Shown here: positions 52,660 to 61,186 of the stretch, piece by piece
Position numbering within the stretch: position 1 is the first letter of the stretch
Layout: each line of letters begins with the position of its first letter
The notes under the pieces: model-generated
The model's database searches: none
The model's input: only the letters and a program-made list of their open reading frames with translations
What the model was told of the DNA's origin: nothing
From: Bacteroidales bacterium UBA4293
GTDB taxonomy: Bacteria; Bacteroidota; Bacteroidia; Bacteroidales; Bacteroidaceae
Assembly (NCBI GenBank): GCA_002395835.1
Contig: DGVD01000012.1
Coordinates: forward strand, 1-64,000
Direction of reading: 5' to 3'
DNA: 64,000 nucleotides
Translations under genes and position numbers: made by a program

Positions 52660-54582
52660 TTAAGCTGTTTTTGCGGTTATTAAAGTGATTTGTTCCTGTA
52701 TAGTATCACTGCATTGAATAATCTTTCTCATATCATTCAGAAGCCTTATTCTATAGCGCCAAATGCGGAAATAGAAGAATGCTCCTAATGGGAAAAAGAT
52801 GCCAGCTACCACATTTTTCCATTTTGTCAGGAAAGGACTGGTATGTGCCGATGAAATTAGAACGGGCATTTCATTCAGCTCTCCGATTATGATGCGATTC
52901 CTACTATTAGAAAGTTGTTCAATAATAGATTCTAGTTTTTCGCTGATTTGCTCCACCTCTGTGTCTGGCTGACTTTTCCAGAAAATCTTCACATAACTTG
53001 GAGGCTTCAGCAAACTGCTCTTTTGGGCATATGATCGGCACTGACGGTTTAAATCGGCAAGTCCTTCTTTTAGTTCCGGATATGCTGGAGGGTCTATGAT
53101 AACCTCCTTCATGGAAATAGACCGGTGAATCTTAAGGCCAAATAGACGGATGAAGAAATTCCGGTAAGCATCCATATTGAATACGGTGGAATCTTTATTT
53201 GCCTTGTAGGTAAGCCATGCTCCCATGGGGACTAATATAGCGGTGCTTAGCCACATACCAAACCATGCGGGTATTTGTAGGCTACGCACCTGACGGTATG
53301 CAGTATTGTCTATAATATAATAAATGATAAAGATGACTACCGATACAATAACAGGCAGTCCTAAACCACCTTTCCTTATAATAGCTCCTAATGGTGCACC
53401 TATGAAGAAGAAGACCAAGCAAGCCAGTGACAATGTTATTTTTCGGTGCCAGTTAGCCCAGTGTGCAGCTATTTGTCTGTTGTTCTCCTTGATAACCAAC
53501 TGCTTGAACTCGAAATCACTTTTAGCATTAGTCATACGGGTCTTGGCATTCTGTATAATACTCATTTTACCTTCTCGTCCCATCTGAGATATAATGGAGT
53601 CAAAAGGTAAATTGGTAGTTCCTTTAGCTTCTGCTAATGCTCTTCTAGCTTTTTTCTTTATTTGGTTCTGGTTCAATTCAGGAGCCTTTAGAGTATTCAT
53701 TTTCATATCAGTATAAAATGCAGTGTGCAAACTGTCTTGCTCTACAATCATACTGTCTATGCTTTCTCTGATTTCCCACATATTCTTTGTGTCTGCACGT
53801 GAAGAAAGGAAACCTGCATCCTGCATCTGGAAACCTCCGTCAAAATCGATGACTATCTGCTTGTTGACGAATGTCTCTCTTCTATAAGGGATGTGAATAG
53901 AGGAACTAGGTGCACTTTGAAGATTCTCAAACTGTTCTCCACTGAATAAAGAAAGAATGAGATACTTTTTATCGCTGCTCATATCTAAACGAGCAGAATC
54001 TGAAACTATAATGTGGGCATTTTGGAATCCATCTGCAAAACTGTAGATGGTCACATCTCTAAGAAGTCCCGTTTTCTTGTCTTTCTTTTTGACGTAAACA
54101 TTGTAACCTTGAATCTCATTGTAGAATGCTCCCTCAGGAATGTCAAGCTCTGGAGATGTCTGACGCATGGACCACAATAAGGTGTACAGCTTATTCCAAG
54201 AGATTGGTGCTATAACATTCTGGAAATAGAAAGATGTCACACCTAGGATAGCCACAATGAAAATCAACGGACGAAGGACCTTCATCAGTGAAATGCCTGC
54301 AGCTTTTATGGCCAGGAGCTCAAAGGATTCACCTAAATTACCAAAACTGATTAAAGCAGCCAGCAAAATAGCCAAAGGTAATGAGGTGGGGATAAGTGTG
54401 AGTGCAGCATAGTAAAAGAACTGGGCCATGATGTCCATGGTCAGACCTTTTCCTATAAGTTCATCCACATATTTCCATAGAAACTGCATCATGAATACAA
54501 ATAGACACACGAAGAAAGTGCCTGCAAAAAGCAGGCAGAAATTTTTGATGATATAGATGTCCAACTTCTTTATATGAAACAT
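52660..54582 (-). CDS. LptF/LptG-type lipopolysaccharide export permease
   Basis: The 640-residue protein has three membrane helices at the N-terminus (within 'YIIKNFCLLFAGTFFVCLFVFMM' and after), 'LPTSLPLAILLAAL'-like wording, a periplasmic domain (about 120-380), and three helices at about 385-465. The pattern is that of YjgP/YjgQ. It is longer than the ~360 residues of proteobacterial LptF/G because a C-terminal part (about 470-640) with two further hydrophobic segments is added. In the Lpt machine these permeases extract LPS with LptB. A single fused-size gene in Bacteroidetes suggests that it may work as a homodimer or with a distant partner. Confidence 0.85.
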   Translation of the reverse strand: MFHIKKLDIYIIKNFCLLFAGTFFVCLFVFMMQFLWKYVDELIGKGLTMDIMAQFFYYAALTLIPTSLPLAILLAALISFGNLGESFELLAIKAAGISLMKVLRPLIFIVAILGVTSFYFQNVIAPISWNKLYTLLWSMRQTSPELDIPEGAFYNEIQGYNVYVKKKDKKTGLLRDVTIYSFADGFQNAHIIVSDSARLDMSSDKKYLILSLFSGEQFENLQSAPSSSIHIPYRRETFVNKQIVIDFDGGFQMQDAGFLSSRADTKNMWEIRESIDSMIVEQDSLHTAFYTDMKMNTLKAPELNQNQIKKKARRALAEAKGTTNLPFDSIISQMGREGKMSIIQNAKTRMTNAKSDFEFKQLVIKENNRQIAAHWANWHRKITLSLACLVFFFIGAPLGAIIRKGGLGLPVIVSVVIFIIYYIIDNTAYRQVRSLQIPAWFGMWLSTAILVPMGAWLTYKANKDSTVFNMDAYRNFFIRLFGLKIHRSISMKEVIIDPPAYPELKEGLADLNRQCRSYAQKSSLLKPPSYVKIFWKSQPDTEVEQISEKLESIIEQLSNSRNRIIIGELNEMPVLISSAHTSPFLTKWKNVVAGIFFPLGAFFYFRIWRYRIRLLNDMRKIIQCSDTIQEQITLITAKTA

Positions 54583-54718
54583 TCCTCGTGAAATCTATTA
54601 ACTACTGCAAAAGTACTACAAATTTACCATTTTGGAGCTATGGTTGTTTCTTTTTTATATTATAATAATGTGTAAAACCTCTAAAAAAGGCTCATAGATA
54701 AATTTTTTTGAAATAAAT

Positions 54719-54749
54719 ATTGTGAAATCAAAAAAATGTCCTACCTTTG
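54719..54749 (+). promoter_or_regulatory. Promoter of tRNA-Met
   Basis: ATTG, a 19-base spacer and TACCTTTG precede the tRNA by 18 bases, near the Bacteroidetes consensus. The ~180 bases before it, up to the lptF/G-type gene, are AT-rich and show only a weak leftward -7 element at 54608-54615. Confidence 0.7.
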
Positions 54750-54767
54750 CATCCGCTAATAAATGAT

Positions 54768-54841
54768 GGCGGGATAGCTCAGCTGGTTAGAGCGCATGAT
54801 TCATAATCATGAGGTCATCGGTTCAATCCCGATTCCCGCTA
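54768..54841 (+). tRNA. tRNA-Met, anticodon CAU
   Basis: The 74 bases fold as a class I tRNA: acceptor stem GGCGGGA with TCCCGCT (first pair G-U), D-arm GCTC...GAGC, anticodon loop TTCATAA, T-arm with GGTTCAATCCC, discriminator A and no encoded CCA. The anticodon stem lacks the three G-C pairs of the initiator, so it is not fMet. Elongator methionine is most likely; a tRNA-Ile with lysidine is the alternative. Confidence 0.9.
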
Positions 54842-54863
54842 CTGCTCGTGAGAGTATTAATGG

Positions 54864-54902
54864 AGACAATTGAGAGGAATCTACTCTTGGTTGTCTTTTT
54901 TT
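54864..54902 (+). terminator. Intrinsic terminator of tRNA-Met
   Basis: AGACAATTGAGAG pairs, with three wobble pairs, to CTCTTGGTTGTCT and is followed by eight or more T. Confidence 0.8.
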
Positions 54903-54927
54903 CTTATTGAAATCAAAACCTTCTATT

Positions 54928-56085
54928 ATGAAAAACTTTATTAAAATTCTGGTGCCAGCTCTTGCAATGGTTGCTTGCACAAATTCTGCTACTCAAACAC
55001 AACAGACGCAGAAGACTTCAGATGAGAACGAATTCTATCTGCTTCTGGGAAGTTATAACACTCCAGATCAGGAAACCATTCAGCTTTATTCCTTTAATCA
55101 GGAAAATGGTTCTTTCGCTAAGGTGAGTGGAACTAAGGGTGTGGCAAATCCTACATTCCTATGTACTAATGCCGATGAAACGGTGGTATATTCAGTAGGT
55201 GAGTACGATGAACCAGAGAAAGCTAATATGAATGCTTTGCACTTTAACAAGGACAATGGGACTTTGGAACTCTTTAGTACCAAATCTAATAATGCAGGTG
55301 CTCCATGTAATATTACTTTAAATCCTGAAGGTGATTATTTGCTTTGTGCCAATTATTGGGGTGGAAGTATGACGTACTATCCTCTTGCTAAAGATGGTTC
55401 CCTTCAGGATCCTCTTGAAATAAAGTATGAAGGAAGTGGACCTCATCCTAATCAGACACAACCTCATGGTCATGCGGTCAATTTCACTCCAGACAACAAG
55501 TATGTATTGGTAAACGATTTGGGACTAGATTGCATTCATGTCTATCCGTTGAACCAACGTACTGCTTATGATAGCATTCCACTTTTTGACCAGGAAAAAG
55601 GATACGATGTTAAGGTAGATGCAGGTGCAGGACCAAGACATTTGTGTTGGGCTCCAAGTGGAAAATATGCTTATCTGATTAGTGAACTTTCAGGACAAAT
55701 CTTTACACTTTCTTATGAGAATGAGAAACTGGAAGTAGTGAGCTCTCTTGTAGCTGATACTGCTCAGGGTGGAGGAAGTGCAGATATCCATATTACTAAA
55801 GATGGTAAGTTTCTCTATGCTTCACACCGTCTGAAAGACGATGGAATCAGTATTTTTAGCGTGAATGAGGCCACAGGTGAGCTAACAAGAGTGGGTTATC
55901 AGCCTACTGGTATACATCCTCGGAACTTTGCACTTACTCCTAATGATAAATACCTATTAGTAGCTTGTAGAGATACAAATGAAGTGCAGGTGTTTGAACG
56001 TAATCCTGAATCAGGAATATTGACAAATACTGGAACGATAATAGAAATGACCAAACCGATGTTTGTGAAGTTCCTGAATAAATAA
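54928..56085 (+). CDS. Lactonase-family beta-propeller lipoprotein
   Basis: Starting at 54928 gives MKNFIKILVPALAMVAC, a lipoprotein signal with Cys17. The remaining ~370 residues are a seven-bladed propeller of the 6-phosphogluconolactonase (YbhE) family: 'YLLLGSYNT', 'CNITLNPEGDYLLCANYWGGS', 'QPHGHAVNFTPDNKYVLVNDLGLD', 'GAGPRHLCWAPSGKYAYLISELSG', 'SADIHITKDGKFLYASHR', 'HPRNFALTPNDKYLLVA'. The cytoplasmic enzyme opens 6-phosphogluconolactone. A lipid-anchored form outside the cytoplasm cannot act on that substrate, so another lactone or a carbohydrate acid is more likely. It ends at a strong bidirectional terminator. Confidence 0.87.
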   Translation: MKNFIKILVPALAMVACTNSATQTQQTQKTSDENEFYLLLGSYNTPDQETIQLYSFNQENGSFAKVSGTKGVANPTFLCTNADETVVYSVGEYDEPEKANMNALHFNKDNGTLELFSTKSNNAGAPCNITLNPEGDYLLCANYWGGSMTYYPLAKDGSLQDPLEIKYEGSGPHPNQTQPHGHAVNFTPDNKYVLVNDLGLDCIHVYPLNQRTAYDSIPLFDQEKGYDVKVDAGAGPRHLCWAPSGKYAYLISELSGQIFTLSYENEKLEVVSSLVADTAQGGGSADIHITKDGKFLYASHRLKDDGISIFSVNEATGELTRVGYQPTGIHPRNFALTPNDKYLLVACRDTNEVQVFERNPESGILTNTGTIIEMTKPMFVKFLNK

Positions 56086-56116
56086 AAAAATCCCCGAGAA
56101 TTTCGGGGATTTTTTT
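56084..56116. terminator. Bidirectional terminator between the lactonase and mnmA genes
   Basis: ATCCCCGA pairs with TCGGGGAT around a five-base loop, with seven A on the left and seven T on the right. It can end both converging transcripts. Confidence 0.92.
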
Positions 56117-56121
56117 GTCTC

Positions 56122-57198
56122 TTATTTAATTAGGCAGATTTCACCACTACCATAGCAGAGGTGATGCTCTTTGTCATAAATAACGCAGAACTGTCCTGGT
56201 GCCACACCTTGAATAGGAGTTTCCGTTTCAATATGAAGTTCATCACCCACTTTCTTCACTGTAGCTTTGTTAAATTCAGGTGTGTGACGAATTTTTAAAG
56301 TTACGTCATAAAGTTTATCTTCTTCAGTGAACGGATTTTCCGTGATGGCATGAAAAGCTTGGGTGCCAAATCTGCTGCGATATTGTTTCTTGGTTTCATA
56401 ACCATTGCTTACAAGCAGGATGTTTTTCTTCATGTCCTTCTTGACCACATACCAAGGACCTCCACTGAAACCTAAACCATGACGTTGACCGATGGTGTGG
56501 AACCAAAGTCCTTTATGTTGCCCTATAACTTTACCAGTAGCTATGTCAATGACTCTACCAGGTTTCTCTCCTAAGAACTTTTTGATGTAGTCTCTGTAGT
56601 TGATTTGACCTAAGAAACAGATGCCTTGACTGTCTTTCCTTCGGGCTGTAACCAGATGCTCTTTTTCAGCTATGGCTCTTACTTCAGTTTTCATCATGTG
56701 CCCGATGGGGAACATGGCTTTGCTGATTTGGTAATAGTCCAGTTGTGCCAAGAAGTCCGTTTGGTCCTTTATGGGGTCTGGACTAGTAGCCAACCAAGTT
56801 TTGCCATCAATGATGTCAGTGGTGGCATAATGACCTGTAGCTGTATAGTCGTAATCTTTACCAATCTCTTGCTCGAAACAACCGAATTTGATGAGTCGGT
56901 TACACATCACGTCTGGGTTGGGGGTGAGGCCTTGAGCCACTTTATCCATGGTGTATTTAACCACCAGGTCCCAGTACTGTTTGTGTAAGTTCACCGTCTG
57001 AAGCTTGCATCCGTATTTACGAGCTACTGCTGAAGCCATCTCCAGATCTTCCTCACTGGTACAGGTGAAATCTTCGGTGTCCTCATCAGGACCTATCTGT
57101 ATGTAATACAAATCAGGGGTATATCCAGCTTCCTTGAGCATGTAAACAGCTACGGAACTATCTACTCCTCCTGAAATTAAAGCAGCAATTTTCTTCAT
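56122..57198 (-). CDS. mnmA: tRNA-specific 2-thiouridylase
   Basis: The 358-residue enzyme has the PP-loop SGGVDSS (9-15), catalytic Cys99 in 'LTPNPDVMCNRLIKFG', and the second Cys194 in 'DSQGICFLG'. A C-terminal beta-barrel follows ('GLWFHTIGQRHGLGFSGGPWYVV'). It adds sulfur to uridine 34 of the Lys, Glu and Gln tRNAs. Bacteroidetes often carry more than one MnmA paralogue, so this could be one of several. A leftward -7 element TATCTTTG lies at 57216-57223, just inside two tandem hairpins. Confidence 0.93.
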   Translation of the reverse strand: MKKIAALISGGVDSSVAVYMLKEAGYTPDLYYIQIGPDEDTEDFTCTSEEDLEMASAVARKYGCKLQTVNLHKQYWDLVVKYTMDKVAQGLTPNPDVMCNRLIKFGCFEQEIGKDYDYTATGHYATTDIIDGKTWLATSPDPIKDQTDFLAQLDYYQISKAMFPIGHMMKTEVRAIAEKEHLVTARRKDSQGICFLGQINYRDYIKKFLGEKPGRVIDIATGKVIGQHKGLWFHTIGQRHGLGFSGGPWYVVKKDMKKNILLVSNGYETKKQYRSRFGTQAFHAITENPFTEEDKLYDVTLKIRHTPEFNKATVKKVGDELHIETETPIQGVAPGQFCVIYDKEHHLCYGSGEICLIK

Positions 57199-57230
57199 GT
57201 TTTTTTCTTTGATTGCAAAGATAAAATTTT

Positions 57231-57268
57231 TTCTCTAACTAGAGAAAAATTTCTCTCTAACTAGGGAG
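57231..57268. repeat. Two tandem hairpins with AACT loops between the helicase and mnmA genes
   Basis: TTCTCT-AACT-AGAGAA (57231-57246) and CTCTCT-AACT-AGGGAG (57253-57268) share the CTCTAACTAG core. They lie right after the helicase stop and cover the -33 region of the putative mnmA promoter, so they could be operator sites or a poor terminator. No T-run follows on the minus strand. Confidence 0.6.
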
Positions 57269-59131
57269 TTAAAATTCCCCCTTATTTATGTACTGAAATA
57301 ACTTCCGGTAAAATGGATGTTTTGTCAGTGTAGAAGCATCCCCTAAAATGATAAGTTTCATACGCGCTCTGGTCATGGCTACATTCATGCGACGGAGGTC
57401 ACGAAGGAAACCTATCTCTCCCGTTTCATTGGCACGAACCAGACTAATCATCATGACATCGCGTTCCTGTCCCTGAAAACCATCCACGGTATTGATGCTG
57501 ATGAGGCGTCGGAAAGGACGGAAGAAACTGTCTTTCTTCATCAGTTGCCTCAGGTACTGCACCTGGGCCTTGTAAGGGCTGATTAGACCGAAGTCTATTT
57601 TTTCTGTGATGATGCGTTCCTTGCCTATTTTCTCTATGTAAGCTTTCAGTTGCTCCATGCAAAGGGCAGCTTCGGGTTTGTTGATTCTTCCGAAACTTTC
57701 ACTGATAAATTCTTCGTTGTAATCCTGTCCCTCTGTATTAATCCATACGATGGGGGTATCTAGGTCTAAAATACTTCTGTTCTTCACTAAAGGGTCACTT
57801 CTCAGTTCGCCCTGGTAGAACCACTTGGAAGAGAATGTCATGATGGCATCGTTCATGCGGTATTGCACCTTCAAGAGTGTTACGCATTCTGGTTTGGTTT
57901 CAGCAATCTGTTGCATAAGGGTGCGGTCTAGTCCACCTTTGGCTGCCTCATAACACTTGATGGTAGGAGGAAGTTGCTGATGGTCTCCTGCCAGAATGAC
58001 CCTTCCTGCTTTTCGGATGGCAATCCAGCAGGCTGCTTCCAGTGCTTGTGCAGCTTCATCGATGAAGAGGGTAGAGAATTTCATGCCACTCAAAACTTTA
58101 TTGGCACTCCCTACTAGGGTGCAAGAAATGACTCGAGCTTCACTGAAGAGTTCCTCTTTGATGCGCATTTCCAATTCCGTGGCACGGTCTTTTAGACTGT
58201 TGATTTTCTTTCGAGTATCTTTACCTCGTTGTGCATGAAGCTCCCGAATGGCTTTACGAATGCTCCATAGTTGGGGGTAATCAGGATGCGACTCAAATCT
58301 CCTTTCATAAGTGAATGAAAGCATCTTGTCGTTTACTCGGGTGGGATTTCCCACTCTAAGTACGGGAATACCGTGGTCCACTAGTTTCTCGCTAATCCAG
58401 TCCACAGCCATATTACTTTGAGCGCAGACCAGCACCTGGTTCTCCTTCCTCAGGGTTTCATAAATGGCTTCTACCAGTGTGGTGGTTTTTCCTGTACCCG
58501 GAGGTCCATGGACAATGGCTACATCTTTAGCCCAAAGAACTTGATTCACAGCTTCTTCCTGAGTCTCGTTCAGCCACGGAAAATGTAAAGGACTGAAGGT
58601 GAACTTCTGAGGCCTGGCAGAACCGTGGAAAATATCTCGAAGTTCCACCAGACGCCCCTTTTCTGCATTTATCACTTTGTTTAGAGCCTCAAACATACAG
58701 CGGTAACTCAGCTCATCGAAATAAAGTTGCACTCCCAGGTTCTCTGCCGTGGTGATATCTACCAGACCCCTTCCTTGGGGCAAGGCTACCACCATACGAT
58801 CGTCTTCCACATAGCTCACCACTCCAGTGTGAGGAAGGAATTGCAAATGCTCTTCTCCTTTCTTCCAACTAAAGAAACAGACTGGTTTTCCATATTCAAA
58901 GCTGTGCTCCACCTGCTGGTCCTTAGTGCGGAATAATTCTACAACCAACTGGTTCAAGGAGTTGTAATAACTTTGCCCACAACGGACTGGAAACCAACAA
59001 ACACCTTGCCTCACCTTACGGGATATTCCGTATTGTTCAGTCTGAAGTTTGTAAGCTTCTTTTTCAGCTTCGTACTCCATGCGGAGTAAGAGAGCCTGCT
59101 TACTTAATTCCTGTATAGGGTCTTTTGCCAT
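57269..59131 (-). CDS. SF1 DNA2/NAM7-type helicase
   Basis: The 620-residue helicase has an N-terminal domain (1-185) with an OB-like beta-barrel. Then come Walker A GPPGTGKTT (209-217), 'VLVCAQSNMAVD', the DEAA box in 'TLFIDEAAQALEA', 'LAGDHQQLPPT', 'VQYRMNDAIMTF', and 'NTVDGFQGQERDVMMISLVRAN', ending in 'MNVAMTRARMKLIILGD'. It resembles Upf1/IGHMBP2-like 5'-to-3' helicases. Such genes are widespread in Bacteroidetes; the physiological substrate (DNA or RNA) is unclear. It is divergent from the AAA/DUF4435 pair and shares that 107-base promoter region. Confidence 0.92.
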   Translation of the reverse strand: MAKDPIQELSKQALLLRMEYEAEKEAYKLQTEQYGISRKVRQGVCWFPVRCGQSYYNSLNQLVVELFRTKDQQVEHSFEYGKPVCFFSWKKGEEHLQFLPHTGVVSYVEDDRMVVALPQGRGLVDITTAENLGVQLYFDELSYRCMFEALNKVINAEKGRLVELRDIFHGSARPQKFTFSPLHFPWLNETQEEAVNQVLWAKDVAIVHGPPGTGKTTTLVEAIYETLRKENQVLVCAQSNMAVDWISEKLVDHGIPVLRVGNPTRVNDKMLSFTYERRFESHPDYPQLWSIRKAIRELHAQRGKDTRKKINSLKDRATELEMRIKEELFSEARVISCTLVGSANKVLSGMKFSTLFIDEAAQALEAACWIAIRKAGRVILAGDHQQLPPTIKCYEAAKGGLDRTLMQQIAETKPECVTLLKVQYRMNDAIMTFSSKWFYQGELRSDPLVKNRSILDLDTPIVWINTEGQDYNEEFISESFGRINKPEAALCMEQLKAYIEKIGKERIITEKIDFGLISPYKAQVQYLRQLMKKDSFFRPFRRLISINTVDGFQGQERDVMMISLVRANETGEIGFLRDLRRMNVAMTRARMKLIILGDASTLTKHPFYRKLFQYINKGEF

Positions 59132-59190
59132 TGGCTTTTTCTGTTATTACAAAAAAACGGTGCAAAGATACGGAAATTTCATTCATTTTT

Positions 59191-59221
59191 ATTGGGGTTT
59201 CATAGGAATTTAGTATCTTTG
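59191..59221 (+). promoter_or_regulatory. Promoter of the AAA/DUF4435 pair
   Basis: ATTG at 59191-59194, 19 bases, then TATCTTTG at 59214-59221. A leftward TATCTTTG for the helicase gene lies at 59163-59170, so the two promoters are back to back. Confidence 0.7.
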
Positions 59222-59238
59222 AACAAAACTTAAAGACT

Positions 59239-60105
59239 ATGGTTGAGGCGAAATATATCAAACGAATCGAGATTGAATCTCTTTGGAGCGGTCGTAAGCA
59301 TATAGACTGGCACTTGCGTCCAGATGTAAATATCTTGAGTGGTATCAATGGTATAGGAAAGAGCACTATCCTGAATGAATCCATAACGTCCTTGAATATG
59401 ATGATGACTGATGGGGTTCTTCGGAATAGTGTGCCCAATGTGCATTTCACTTTTGAACCTGCCGATGCCACTTCGATAAAATACGATGTAATCCGTAGTT
59501 TTGACCGTCCATTGCTGCATGCAGAGCTTATGGAGAAGTTGTCTGACAAACGGGTGAATTCTGAACTTGACTGGCAGCTTTATCAGTTGCAACGCCGTTA
59601 TTTGGATTATCAGGTAAACATCGGTAATAGAATCATAGAACTGCTTACTTCTGGAGACCCTGAAGACATGCAGAAAGCATCTTCTGTCTCTGCACTGAAA
59701 ACTAGGTTCCAGGATATAGTGGATGGTTTGTTCGCAGAAACAGGAAAGAAGCTGGCTCGTAAGAGCAATGAAATTACGTTTGTTCAGCAGATGGATTTAC
59801 TGGGTAAATTCCATGGAAAGAAAGGGGAAACCCAGACCGAGGAACTTACACCTTATCAGTTGTCTTCTGGTGAAAAACAGATGCTGGTTATTCTGCTTAC
59901 GGTTTTGGTGGAAGACCAGCAACCCTACGTGCTGTTTATGGATGAACCAGAAATCAGTTTGCATATAGAATGGCAGCAGAAGCTGATAAGTCTAATACGA
60001 GAGCTGAATCCAAATGCCCAGATACTGCTTACTACCCATTCTCCTGCAGTAATTATGAATGGATGGCTTGATGCCGTTACCGAGGTTTCAGATATTACCA
60101 AGTAA
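59239..60105 (+). CDS. AAA/ABC-type ATPase, PARIS AriA-like
   Basis: The 288-residue ATPase has the SMC/ABC-like fold. Walker A GINGIGKST is at 35-43. An insert with helical segments spans about 90-200. The signature LSSGEKQ is at 208-214, Walker B 'VLFMDEPE' at 231-238 and the switch His in 'TTHSP' at 265-269. This is the architecture of the AAA_15/AAA_21 group used by OLD-type and other defence ATPases. Six bases downstream starts a DUF4435 protein, so the two form a unit, like AriA and AriB of the PARIS anti-phage system. The ATPase is shorter than the AriA proteins I know, so it may be a distant relative. It has its own promoter. Confidence 0.8.
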   Translation: MVEAKYIKRIEIESLWSGRKHIDWHLRPDVNILSGINGIGKSTILNESITSLNMMMTDGVLRNSVPNVHFTFEPADATSIKYDVIRSFDRPLLHAELMEKLSDKRVNSELDWQLYQLQRRYLDYQVNIGNRIIELLTSGDPEDMQKASSVSALKTRFQDIVDGLFAETGKKLARKSNEITFVQQMDLLGKFHGKKGETQTEELTPYQLSSGEKQMLVILLTVLVEDQQPYVLFMDEPEISLHIEWQQKLISLIRELNPNAQILLTTHSPAVIMNGWLDAVTEVSDITK

Positions 60106-60111
60106 GGAACT

Positions 60112-61107
60112 ATGCCTACAAGACTTGTAGATAATTTGAATTCACTTTACGTGGGTGCGGGCAATGTCATGAAGCCCAAGAAATCCAGAAAGAAAATCAT
60201 AGCCTATGTTGAGTCGTATGATGATGTACTTTTCTGGCGCAGTATCTTGAGCGAGTATGAGAATGACTCCCGTTATTTCGAGGTGATGCTTCCCTCCCGT
60301 ACTTCGCTGATTAAAGGCAAGAAACCAGCTATGCTGAATGTGCTGAAGAAGGCGATGGGGGAGAATGTAATAGCCTGTGTAGATGCGGATTACGATTACC
60401 TGTTACAGGGGGTGACAGAAACTTCTCGTCAAATCCTAGAGAACCCATATATTTTTCATACTTATGCCTATGCCATAGAAAATTATCAGTGTAATGCCAA
60501 TGATTTACATGAGGTATGTGTCATGGCTACATTGAACGACCATGAGCTAGTGGATTTCAAGGGTTTCTTTAAATTATACTCCCAAATTATTTACCCTCTT
60601 TTTGTCTGGAATATTTACTTCTACAGACAGAAAGACTTGCGTACATTCCCCATCCTTCAGTTCTGCAATACAGCTCGTATAGATAGCATCACGGTTACCA
60701 ATCCCGGGAAAGTGTTAGATAAATTGCAAAAAAAGATAACTCGGAAAGTGGAATTCTTTGAGCAGAATTATCCAGATCTTGTACCAAAGATTGAGGACTT
60801 AAAAAAGGATTTGTCGGGGTTAGGTGTACATCCTGAAAATACTTACTATTTTATTCAAGGGCATCATCTTTTCGAGAATGTTGCATTAAAAGTATTAATT
60901 CCTGTTTGCTCTACACTTCGTAAGGAAAGAGAAATGGAAATCCGCAGGTTGGCAACTCACAGTATGCAATTGCAAAATGAGCTGACCAGCTATGACCACA
61001 GTCAGTGTGCAGTAGAATTAATGATGAAAAAGAATCGTGCAATTCAGGACTGTGAACCGTTCGAAAGGCTGAAACGTGACCTAGATGAAATCCTGAATAA
61101 AATTTGA
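60112..61107 (+). CDS. DUF4435/TOPRIM-like protein, PARIS AriB-like
   Basis: The 331-residue protein has the start of a TOPRIM-like fold: Glu34 in 'IIAYVESYDDVLFWRSIL' and the Asp91-x-Asp93 pair in 'VIACVDADYDYLLQG'. These acidic residues hold metal in TOPRIM nucleases. 'YAYAIENYQC' after it is typical of DUF4435. The C-terminal half is helical and carries no domain I recognise. In PARIS the DUF4435 partner AriB is the toxic nuclease, released by the ATPase when a phage trigger is sensed. That role is inferred from the gene pair here. No transposase or phage gene is near, and flanking genes are housekeeping. Confidence 0.75.
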   Translation: MPTRLVDNLNSLYVGAGNVMKPKKSRKKIIAYVESYDDVLFWRSILSEYENDSRYFEVMLPSRTSLIKGKKPAMLNVLKKAMGENVIACVDADYDYLLQGVTETSRQILENPYIFHTYAYAIENYQCNANDLHEVCVMATLNDHELVDFKGFFKLYSQIIYPLFVWNIYFYRQKDLRTFPILQFCNTARIDSITVTNPGKVLDKLQKKITRKVEFFEQNYPDLVPKIEDLKKDLSGLGVHPENTYYFIQGHHLFENVALKVLIPVCSTLRKEREMEIRRLATHSMQLQNELTSYDHSQCAVELMMKKNRAIQDCEPFERLKRDLDEILNKI

Positions 61108-61186
61108 GCCAATTTTCCTTTGTTTTTTTCTTTTAATTAAGGTAAATTTCATAAATTTGCAGCCTAAATCCACTAAAAAATTGAAT

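Noticed and set aside
54768..54841. Initiator tRNA-fMet
   Set aside because: The anticodon stem lacks the three consecutive G-C pairs, and the first acceptor pair is G-U rather than the mismatch of initiators.
59239..61107. A prophage or mobile island carrying the AAA/DUF4435 pair
   Set aside because: No integrase, transposase, attachment repeat or phage gene is found near; flanks are housekeeping genes and the base composition is not visibly different.
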